From: Algoriphagus winogradskyi
GTDB lineage: Bacteria > Bacteroidota > Bacteroidia > Cytophagales > Cyclobacteriaceae
Length of the DNA stretch: 64,000 nt
Assembly: GCF_900182815.1 (NCBI RefSeq)
Contig: NZ_FXUA01000006.1
Span: forward strand, 248,001 to 312,000
Direction: 5' to 3'
Below the pieces are notes generated by a model. That model had not been told where the DNA came from. It saw nothing but the letters and a program-made list of their open reading frames with translations, and did not search any database. Shown one piece after another: positions 18,800 to 25,695 of this stretch. Position 1 is the stretch's first letter; each line of letters opens with the position of its first letter. A program made the position numbers and the translations under genes.

Positions 18800-20302
18800 A
18801 TGGCAGTCTTTATGGGATTGCTTGCGTCATCCTGTATTGAGCAGGAACTTGAGGAAGTTTCTAAGCTTGAAAACTCAGATATAGTAGCGGCGAAATCTTG
18901 GTATGAGGGCTTTGAAAATCAGAATCGAGGTCAAGAAAATGCAAGAAAAGTCAACAATGGAAAAGGAAAGCCTGACTGGTCTAAATCCAAAGTGTACCAT
19001 CAATCGGATGGAAAGAAGGTTATTGAGGTTCAATTTGATTTTGAGGAAATTGCCATTCCAAAGCATTTGAAAACAGATAAGTTGGAAAAAACATCAGTAC
19101 TCCAAACCTTAATTCTCTTTCCAAAGCAAGATGGGCGTTATGTCCCTTATTTTTTGAATATTTATCCAGATAGCCCGGATAAGAAATTCAAATTGAAAGA
19201 TTTTATGGAGGGTGGATATCAAAAAATTCCGACGGATTTCTCTGGGGTGTATCGTTTTTACAGATGGAATGGTGATTTCATCAGTGGCTGGAGGGTTAAA
19301 GATGGGGTAAAAACCCATAGGATTAAGGATTTAAAGACCCAAGAAAAGAAGGGAGCAGGTACGTCTGCAAGAACCTCCAACTTTCAACTTTATTGTTACG
19401 TAGTTGAGACCACCTGGTTCCAATATACTTGTTTTGAGGGTATTGGGTGTACAACACCGGAAGAAATTGGAACTACTACGAATGGAATGGAATGTGAATT
19501 GGTGATGGCTCCTCCTACTCCTGGTGATACTGGTGGGGGCGGAGGCGGTGGAGGTGATCCCACTCCAACTGATGAAGAATGTGAAGTTCCTGAAGGAAAT
19601 CTGGAAGGAGTTACTGTGGATTGTGATGAGGATGAAGAAATAAATTTGGCTAAGTTATCAACTTGCCATAAGCTGATTGTAAATCAACTAATTGGTTCAA
19701 CACAAGAAGGGTTTAAAAGAATTTTTGAAAAATTCTCAGGTTCACTTTTACCGCCTTATAATTTTAATGTAAAATTTGAGTACGGGGATTGTCCGAATTC
19801 TGCGGCTGGTTGTACACAGCCATTTTTGGTTAATAACGAGGCTAAAATTACCTTGAATAAATCTATTTTATCAAGGGCTTCAGATCTTTCTATTGGTCGG
19901 ACCATTCTGCATGAAATACTACATGCGTACTTTCTTTTTTTAGAGGATTTTCCTTCTGCAAATCAAGATTTGAACAGTCTTTTAAATTATTATATAAGTA
20001 AATATAATGTTTCTGGAAATATAAATTATAACCCTATTCATCATAATTTATTTGTTGAAAATATGTTTTTGAACGATATAGCAGTAGAATTGCGTTATTT
20101 TGCTGAATCTTTAGGGTATCCATCGTCAGTCTTAGACAACAATGATTTCTTTATGGATATGGCGTGGGCAGGACTTACTGATACTGATGTTTATAATTCA
20201 TTGAGTAGTGCGAAAAAGGTAAGGATTAATAGTGTGTATTATTCAGAATTGACTGGAAGTCATAAAGGAGTTGTTTCAATTGGTACAAAAGCTTGTGAAT
20301 GA
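18800..20302 (+). CDS. Lipoprotein with Gly8 linker and C-terminal zincin-like (HEXXH) domain
   Basis: A protein of about 500 residues with no family name I recognise. The N-terminus is a hydrophobic signal ending in a lipobox-like ASSC. Residues about 30-235 form a unique domain rich in charged residues. A low-complexity hinge of eight glycines flanked by Pro/Asp/Thr lies near residue 243. The C-terminal domain carries HEILH (about 371-375), the zinc-binding signature of metallopeptidases, followed by helices with acidic residues. From the ATG at 18800 the signal peptide lacks positive charge. The frame is open upstream to 18755, and a start at ATT 18758 would add K and R residues, so the true start is uncertain. 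AT-rich (9 G+C in the 60 bases at 19981). The hinge plus C-terminal enzyme layout resembles polymorphic toxins. Confidence 0.7.
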   Translation: MAVFMGLLASSCIEQELEEVSKLENSDIVAAKSWYEGFENQNRGQENARKVNNGKGKPDWSKSKVYHQSDGKKVIEVQFDFEEIAIPKHLKTDKLEKTSVLQTLILFPKQDGRYVPYFLNIYPDSPDKKFKLKDFMEGGYQKIPTDFSGVYRFYRWNGDFISGWRVKDGVKTHRIKDLKTQEKKGAGTSARTSNFQLYCYVVETTWFQYTCFEGIGCTTPEEIGTTTNGMECELVMAPPTPGDTGGGGGGGGDPTPTDEECEVPEGNLEGVTVDCDEDEEINLAKLSTCHKLIVNQLIGSTQEGFKRIFEKFSGSLLPPYNFNVKFEYGDCPNSAAGCTQPFLVNNEAKITLNKSILSRASDLSIGRTILHEILHAYFLFLEDFPSANQDLNSLLNYYISKYNVSGNINYNPIHHNLFVENMFLNDIAVELRYFAESLGYPSSVLDNNDFFMDMAWAGLTDTDVYNSLSSAKKVRINSVYYSELTGSHKGVVSIGTKACE

Positions 20303-20303
20303 A

Positions 20304-20912
20304 ATGAAAATTATTGGTGTTTTTATAGTATTAAGTTGTTTGGTAGGTTGTGACCAAAGTCCATCTTCTAATAATAATTCTCACCATGTCTATGAATTTG
20401 TAAATTGGTTGTTTGCCTATGAGAACATATTAAATGACTCTCTAATTTTATTGCAATCAGAGGCCAATAGCACTTGGGCCGTTGAATATTTAGAAAATTC
20501 TTCTGACATCGAAGATCTCACAGAGCTGAAGGGACTTTCTTCTAAAAATCTAAATAGTTTTTTGAGTTCTACTGAATGGGAGACCATTTTAATTCAATCT
20601 ACTGACAGGTTTGTTTTTGATTCAGCTATGTTGGATAGTCACATCCATTTGATCAATCAAAAGGAAATTGAGAATATTTTATCTACTCATCCAGAAAAAT
20701 TTGAACAGTCTGGCTTATTTGATCTTTCGAATATGTATAGATCATACCAAATTATTTCAAAACCTATTTTCTTCAAGAATGGCAAATTTGTTGTGATTTA
20801 CATCGAAACTGGTACATTAGATTTGATGGATGGTTCTCGTGGATTGGCATTTTATGAAAGAGTCTTGGAGGGTTGGGAGAAAATTTCAGTCGTCAGTTTG
20901 GAAAAGATGTAG
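20304..20912 (+). CDS. Unrecognised lipoprotein, possible partner of the zincin protein
   Basis: A 202-residue protein. The ATG at 20304 directly follows the stop codon of the previous gene and gives a signal peptide with lipobox LVGC. I do not recognise the family. The mature part is acidic, with a mix of helix and strand and no visible catalytic motif. The near-zero spacing implies co-transcription with the zincin lipoprotein. By position and location in the cell envelope it could be an immunity or accessory protein, which is inference only. Confidence 0.65.
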   Translation: MKIIGVFIVLSCLVGCDQSPSSNNNSHHVYEFVNWLFAYENILNDSLILLQSEANSTWAVEYLENSSDIEDLTELKGLSSKNLNSFLSSTEWETILIQSTDRFVFDSAMLDSHIHLINQKEIENILSTHPEKFEQSGLFDLSNMYRSYQIISKPIFFKNGKFVVIYIETGTLDLMDGSRGLAFYERVLEGWEKISVVSLEKM

Positions 20913-21299
20913 TAAATTGACGAATATTTAACTGATCTGAATGTCATATTATTAGCTAGTCCTCTTTATTTTTAGTCTTTTATGAATTTGTTGTATAAAG
21001 AAATTATGAACTCTTTTTGAATGGCTAACATGTCAAAGTTCATTAGGTGCTATATAGTTTTGAAATATCATTATTGATTTTCGGGCTAAATATTTACCTT
21101 GATTTTCTTTCAAAAATGGTTCTGCCATGAATTTAATGTAAGTCTAGAAATGAAAACCTACCTCTTTGAATAACGCTTAAAGGAGCCTGGTATTCATTCT
21201 TAAAATGCTCCTAGCCTTTTCTCCATTTATATTATAACTTAATAAGACCCATGTTTTGAACCAATTTAATAGTATATTAAAAAAAGGTGAAATATCAGC
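20913..21299. other. Intergenic gap, AT-rich, no gene seen
   Basis: A 387-bp gap with no ORF of note. A weak hairpin AGGAGC / GCTCCT near 21181-21215, followed by CTTTT, could be a poor terminator. Nothing else recognised. Confidence 0.4.
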
Positions 21300-21785
21300 A
21301 TGCGATCCGTTATAATAACCATATTAATTTTATTTCTATTTCCTGTCCAGAATTTTGGGCAGGAAATACAGGAATATGCAATTCCTCAAGATTTCAAGAA
21401 GTTAATCATTCAAAATTTGATCTTGGAAATTAGGCCTAATGAACAATTTAAGAAAAAGTACAAGGGTTATTTTTTGGTTTTATCTATCTCTGATGATAAA
21501 AAAATTTCGACTGCGATAATTGAAAGTGATGAAAGATTTTCCATGCAAGAAATTGATGAAACTATTTCATCGAAGTTGAACGAAAAATTTCAAAATCTTG
21601 GAATTGAATTTCCTTCAGGTTGTCTATATGTATTTCCTGTTTTAGTGGTGACAAATTCATATTTTGAATTTGAGGATAATTTAGAAGAAGGAATTATGAG
21701 TGTTTATCCTAATATTAAATTCAATGATTTCGATTGTATAATTTCTGATAAAGTTACTATCGTGAAATTGACTCAAAGGATATGA
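21300..21785 (+). CDS. Small secreted protein, paralog 1
   Basis: A 161-residue protein with a signal peptide ending near QNFGQ. The family is not recognised. It is a paralog of the gene at 22133-22615. Shared features are QDF followed by IQNL at the mature N-terminus, a Y-GY segment, GCL-VFP in the middle, and an EDN--EGI-S--P-I-F---DCI block near the C-terminus. The two Cys residues (in GCL and DCI) are conserved, which suggests a disulfide in the periplasm. Its own complete C-terminus is followed within 10 nt by the orphan C-terminal fragment of another copy. Confidence 0.65.
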   Translation: MRSVIITILILFLFPVQNFGQEIQEYAIPQDFKKLIIQNLILEIRPNEQFKKKYKGYFLVLSISDDKKISTAIIESDERFSMQEIDETISSKLNEKFQNLGIEFPSGCLYVFPVLVVTNSYFEFEDNLEEGIMSVYPNIKFNDFDCIISDKVTIVKLTQRI

Positions 21786-21794
21786 CTTCAGTAA

Positions 21795-21881
21795 AGTATG
21801 ATGCCCATGATTACGTTTGAAAAGGTAGACTGTATTCAATTTCAAGAGCCACTAATTGTAACAGGTAAGCGAGGGATTTGA
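21795..21881 (+). pseudogene. Orphan C-terminal fragment of a third paralog
   Basis: These 87 bases are nearly identical to the last part of the gene at 22133-22615 and encode the same MITFEKVDCIQF core, ending IVTGKRGI then stop. There is no start or N-terminal part; the fragment begins 10 nt after the stop of paralog 1. It is the remnant of a tandem copy whose 5' part was replaced or deleted. Confidence 0.85.
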
Positions 21882-21904
21882 AAGGGTTATGATTCAAGCA
21901 TTAA

Positions 21905-22099
21905 TCGAATCATTCTGAAATTCAAATAGAAAAAGCCCAACAATTAATGGAGCTTAGTAAAGTGTTTTACCCTGATTATGTGTTGTTTAACAATCTCTTT
22001 GCCTCCGTTGCTATTGAAGAATTGGTGATTTACGATAAAAATATTTATAAATCTGAACTCTTCAAGGTGTTATTTGCCGATAACCTTGTCGTCATTTGA
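21905..22099 (+). pseudogene. Short open frame, possible gene fragment
   Basis: An open frame of 64 residues, with an ATG at 21947 giving 50 residues. The composition looks protein-like (segments SKVFYPDYVLFNN and ASVAIEELVIYDK). No family was recognised and no signal peptide is present. It lies between the orphan fragment and paralog 2, so it may be another decayed cassette. The rest of the 347-bp gap 21786-22132 holds the orphan fragment and nothing else seen. Confidence 0.3.
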
Positions 22100-22132
22100 T
22101 AATTTAATCAAGTCAAAAATTACCTTAATACA

Positions 22133-22615
22133 GTGCGTAGCTTTTTAACTTTTGCCTTCATTTTAAATTTTGCTTGGGTCTGTAATTCTCAAACTATCTC
22201 AAAAAGTGTTTTCAGTCAAGATTTCAATACTAGTGTTATTCAGAATCTTGTTTTAAAAATTAAGCCAGCAAATTCGAATAGAAAGTATATGGGGTATACT
22301 CTATTGATTTATGTTTCTACTAACGAAGAGATTGAAATTTCAAAATTTGAAAATGCAGATGGTGAAATTCGTCCAATCATGGAGGAGCTTGAAATGGGTT
22401 TTGTAAAAAGTTTGGATGATATTGATTTAACTTCTTATAAAGGCTGTTTGATAGTTTTTCCTATAATTTTTGAAATGATTGGTGCTGAAAATCTAGAGGA
22501 TAATTTTTCTGAAGGTATAAAAAGTATGGTTCCCATGATTACGTTTGAAAAGGTAGACTGTATTCAATTTCAAGAACCAATAATTGTATTAGGTAAGCGA
22601 GGACATGGGTTTTGA
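22133..22615 (+). CDS. Small secreted protein, paralog 2
   Basis: A 160-residue protein starting at GTG, with a signal peptide ending near CNSQ. It is homologous over its whole length to the gene at 21300-21785 (IQNLVLKIKP, KYMGYTLL, KGCLIVFP, EDNFSEGIKSMVPMITF). Its 3' end is nearly identical to the fragment at 21795-21881, so that fragment derives from a very close relative of this copy. Function unknown. It is the last gene before the right-hand direct repeat. Confidence 0.65.
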   Translation: MRSFLTFAFILNFAWVCNSQTISKSVFSQDFNTSVIQNLVLKIKPANSNRKYMGYTLLIYVSTNEEIEISKFENADGEIRPIMEELEMGFVKSLDDIDLTSYKGCLIVFPIIFEMIGAENLEDNFSEGIKSMVPMITFEKVDCIQFQEPIIVLGKRGHGF

Positions 22616-22640
22616 TTGAAGTTGATACGGTTTCAGCATA

Positions 22641-22755
22641 TGCAAGAGCATGGAAGGATACTGGAGTAGATTGGATTGAAAAAGTCTGAAATATAAAGTC
22701 AGAAGTCTGAATTATTAGTCTAAAAATTCCAAGTCGAGAGGCTTGGATTTTTTTA
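22641..22755 (+). repeat. Direct repeat copy B (orphan Gfo/Idh 3' end)
   Basis: Aligns without gaps to 18511-18625 with 106 of 115 identical bases. It reads in frame as [14 protein letters not shown] and stop. In these 14 codons all four differences from copy A are synonymous (Ala, Val, Ile and Glu codons). This suggests that copy B came from a functioning homologous gene rather than decaying after a local duplication. Marks the right border of the island. Confidence 0.9.
22727..22754 (+). terminator. Duplicated terminator at right island border
   Basis: Stem TCCAAG / CTTGGA with the same loop size and T run as the terminator at 18596-18624, with one stem mismatch. It now ends the small secreted paralog 2 transcript. 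Confidence 0.7.
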
Positions 22756-22865
22756 TGGTCGTAGCTTTAAGAAGCTACCGTATCCTATGAAGAAAATCAA
22801 GCTCATTTCAAGTTGAATCTATGATTTCTTTCTGCTAGATTAACAATTCACAAAATGGCTTACTT

Positions 22866-23891
22866 ATGAAAACGGGTTGGTTTCTAGTTCTTTCAGCAGC
22901 AATTATCTTTTCGTCCTGTCAAGCATCCAATCAAACTGAGTCTATCGAATCAGAATCAACTTTAGATGAGTTTGAGGAAAGCATCAAGATGATCCCAATA
23001 CAAACTCCAAAGGGAGAATTCAATGTGTATACTCAGAGAGTAGGTGAAAATTCTGACATTAAAGTCTTGCTACTTCATGGTGGACCAGGGATGACTCATC
23101 AGCAATATTCGAATTTCATAGACTTTCTACCCCAAGAAGGAATCGAATTCATATGGTACGATCAGTTGGGATCGGCATTTTCAGATCAGCCGAGTGATTC
23201 CACTCTTTGGACAATCGACCGTTTTGTGGATGAAGTGGAGCAAGTGCGAGTTGCACTGGGGCTTAACAAAGATAATTTCTACCTCTATGGCCAATCTTGG
23301 GGAGGAATGCTGGGGATAGAATACGCACTTCAACATCAGGAGAATCTCAAAGGATTAATCATTTCCAATATGATGGCGAGCCTAGATGACTATGAAAAAT
23401 ATGCTAAGGAAGTTCTAGGTCCTCAAATGCCTCAAGAAGTATTTGCTGAGCTGATGGAAATAGAGAAGAACAATGACTTCGAAAATCCTCGCTACATGGA
23501 ATTGCTGGGTGAGCATCATTATCCCTATCATGTACTCCGCAAGCCTGCTGATGAATGGCCTGCGGAAATAAACAAAATGATGGGAGAAGTGAATCCTGAG
23601 GTTTATGTCTATATGCAGGGGTATAGTGAATTTGGGATAACTCCAGGTGCATCATTGGCAGGCTGGGATCGAAAGGCAGATTTAAAGAAAATTACTGTTC
23701 CCACGTTAGTCATAGCAGGTACTCATGACACCATGGATCCAGCTCATTTAGAGTGGATGTCAAATGAGTTGCCAAATGGTCAATTTTTACTTTGTCCCAA
23801 TGGGAGCCACTTAAGTCAATACGATGATCCTGAGAATTTTTTCCCAGGTTTGATAAGTTTTTTGAAGGAGGTTGATCAAATGGAAAAGTAG
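22866..23891 (+). CDS. Proline-iminopeptidase-like alpha/beta hydrolase, lipoprotein
   Basis: A 341-residue exported hydrolase of the S33 type. The signal peptide ends in FSSC, a likely lipobox. The oxyanion motif HGGPG lies at about residues 76-80, the nucleophile Ser is in GQSWGG (about 143-148), the acid Asp in AGTHD, and the catalytic His in NGSHLSQ. Members cleave N-terminal Pro or act as general aminopeptidases and esterases. It follows the island border; without the island it would follow the Gfo/Idh gene directly. A bidirectional terminator separates it from the next, convergent gene. Confidence 0.88.
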   Translation: MKTGWFLVLSAAIIFSSCQASNQTESIESESTLDEFEESIKMIPIQTPKGEFNVYTQRVGENSDIKVLLLHGGPGMTHQQYSNFIDFLPQEGIEFIWYDQLGSAFSDQPSDSTLWTIDRFVDEVEQVRVALGLNKDNFYLYGQSWGGMLGIEYALQHQENLKGLIISNMMASLDDYEKYAKEVLGPQMPQEVFAELMEIEKNNDFENPRYMELLGEHHYPYHVLRKPADEWPAEINKMMGEVNPEVYVYMQGYSEFGITPGASLAGWDRKADLKKITVPTLVIAGTHDTMDPAHLEWMSNELPNGQFLLCPNGSHLSQYDDPENFFPGLISFLKEVDQMEK

Positions 23892-23900
23892 CTACAAACG

Positions 23901-23934
23901 AAAACCCCTTTCACATTCAATTGAAAGGGGTTTT
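23901..23934. terminator. Bidirectional terminator
   Basis: A 13-bp stem AAAACCCCTTTCA / TGAAAGGGGTTTT with an 8-nt loop, having A and T runs on either side. It serves the two convergent genes ending at 23891 and 23956. Confidence 0.9.
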
Positions 23935-23955
23935 TGATTATAATCATTTTTTATT

Positions 23956-24861
23956 CTAAAAAAACTGCTTCATTTTCTTCAAGCCTGTATTCGCTACTTC
24001 CTGCGCATCCTGCGCCCAATACGTTTCATTGAAAAGCTCAAGTGACAGGAATTTATTACCACCCATTGCCTTGAGAGTAGCAGCTATTTCTTTCATTGGG
24101 CCTATACCATCTCCTGGATATACCCGATCACTGTCCTTTTGGTCTAGCCTCGGTTTGGAAGTAAAGTCATTCATATGAAATACCTCGATGGCACTTCCAT
24201 TGATAAGTTTCAATCCTTCAAATCCAGAGCCGCCACGGAACAAATGATAGACATCCGGGAGCAATCGGGCATCTGGGTCATTGGCTGCTGCGGCGGTGGC
24301 CAAAGCCTGACCTAACTGATGAAAGGGCTCGAAAGCACCCCAAAACTCCAGTTGAGGCATGACGCCTGTTTTCCTTCCCAGAGCGATCAAGCGGGCGTAT
24401 TGCTCGCCGGCTGCAAGCAAGTCTATTGGATCTGTTGCCCCGATAGCTGGAGCAGCTACACGTTTGCATCCGATTTCAGCCAGCATTCCCATTTCCTTTT
24501 CCATCTGCTCAAACCCCGCTTTGCTTTTGGCCAAATCCTGAGCCATCCATGGCGCAAAGCCAATGGCATTGACTGCAATTAGGTTTGCATCTGAGAAAAG
24601 TTTTTTCAGCGAAGCCAGTGATTTTCCTGTCGCTAGATATGCTTCCAATTCTGAGATCCAGAGTTCTATTCCATCATAACCTGCCTTGGCGGCAACTTCT
24701 ATGATCTTTGGTAGATCAAGTTTATGCCCACGCAAAGTGCTCGTGTTTAGAGAAAATTGTATCGTTGCATTCTTTTTTTGCGTAGTAGAGGCAAAAGCGG
24801 GTAAAATAGGAAGAGCAGTGGCTCCTAGCGTAATAGTTTTAAGTAAATTTCTTCTATTCAT
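23956..24861 (-). CDS. Exported sugar isomerase/epimerase-type TIM barrel
   Basis: A 301-residue protein with an N-terminal NRRNLLKTITLG segment like a Tat signal, followed by PAFAS as cleavage site. The remainder is an AP endonuclease 2-like TIM barrel: AAKAGYDGIELWISE, a metal-binding Glu in QLEFWG, LPDVYHLFRG, EVFHMNDFT and LSLELFNETYW. Similar exported proteins occur in many Bacteroidota sugar loci next to DUF1080 and Gfo/Idh genes. It may act on the same keto-sugar products as region 1, now separated from it by the island. Confidence 0.85.
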   Translation of the reverse strand: MNRRNLLKTITLGATALPILPAFASTTQKKNATIQFSLNTSTLRGHKLDLPKIIEVAAKAGYDGIELWISELEAYLATGKSLASLKKLFSDANLIAVNAIGFAPWMAQDLAKSKAGFEQMEKEMGMLAEIGCKRVAAPAIGATDPIDLLAAGEQYARLIALGRKTGVMPQLEFWGAFEPFHQLGQALATAAAANDPDARLLPDVYHLFRGGSGFEGLKLINGSAIEVFHMNDFTSKPRLDQKDSDRVYPGDGIGPMKEIAATLKAMGGNKFLSLELFNETYWAQDAQEVANTGLKKMKQFF

Positions 24862-24972
24862 CTTAGGTTTATTGAAAATATGGAAGGCTTATTCCATTCA
24901 AATACTATAACTACCGTTCAGACTATTCTAGCCAAAAGAGAAATTAATCTGTTCTAGTATAGCGCCCAACAT

Positions 24973-25695
24973 ATGCTAAAAATAAATTTTTTCGCACCTT
25001 TTCTTCTGTTTTTTCTGATTGCTGCCAACTCGTTTGCTCAGTCTCAGAATTATTTGTCTTTATACAAGGATCAGCTACCCTATTTTCAAGAGCTCATCAC
25101 GGGAGGTCAATATCAAGAATCGCCGAGAAACTATGAAGGCGACCCTTATTATCTGGACAGGACTTTTGGAGAAGGTACACTGTTCATCAATAAAATTAAG
25201 TATACAGAAGTCCCATTAATATATGATGAAAACGCGGATGAAGTAATTACTTTCCACCCAATTCACCGACAAAAGATTTTAATTAATGCCGAAAAGGTGG
25301 AGGAATTTCAACTCAAAGATGGAAGCGTATTTCGGAAATATGAAGGAAATGAAAGCTATCTGCACGATAAGAATGGGTTTTACAGGGTGGAGAGTGATGG
25401 CAAAATCAAAGTATTGAAAAAATATTACAAGACTAAAGACCCAATAAAAGAGGTAGGTAAATTCACTCACAAATTCGAAGAGTTCTCGGATTTTTTCTAT
25501 TGGTATGATGGTGAATTTGTACTTGTTCGGAGAAAAAAACAAGCCATTAAGAGTTTGGGGGTCAATAAGAAGGAAGTGAGGAAATATTTCAAAGGCAAGT
25601 CTCTTTATTTTTCTACCGATAAAGAAAGGTATATCCTGGAATTAGCAAAACTAAGAGAAGCTAGTACAAACGCATTTAACGGTTTTGCCGAATGA
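24973..25695 (+). CDS. Secreted protein of unknown function
   Basis: A 240-residue protein with signal peptide (cleavage near NSFAQ). No family name is certain. The mature part is rich in Tyr, Lys and Glu, with beta-strand segments such as YLDRTFGEGTLFINK and DKNGFYRVESDGKIK. It overlaps the TonB-receptor gene by 4 bp (ATGA), so it is translationally coupled and opens a four-gene operon. It probably acts in the envelope with that receptor. Confidence 0.7.
   Translation: MLKINFFAPFLLFFLIAANSFAQSQNYLSLYKDQLPYFQELITGGQYQESPRNYEGDPYYLDRTFGEGTLFINKIKYTEVPLIYDENADEVITFHPIHRQKILINAEKVEEFQLKDGSVFRKYEGNESYLHDKNGFYRVESDGKIKVLKKYYKTKDPIKEVGKFTHKFEEFSDFFYWYDGEFVLVRRKKQAIKSLGVNKKEVRKYFKGKSLYFSTDKERYILELAKLREASTNAFNGFAE

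Noticed and set aside
18511..22755. The island as an insertion sequence or integrative element with its own recombinase
   Set aside because: No transposase or integrase gene and no terminal inverted repeats were seen; homologous exchange at the gene end explains the borders better.
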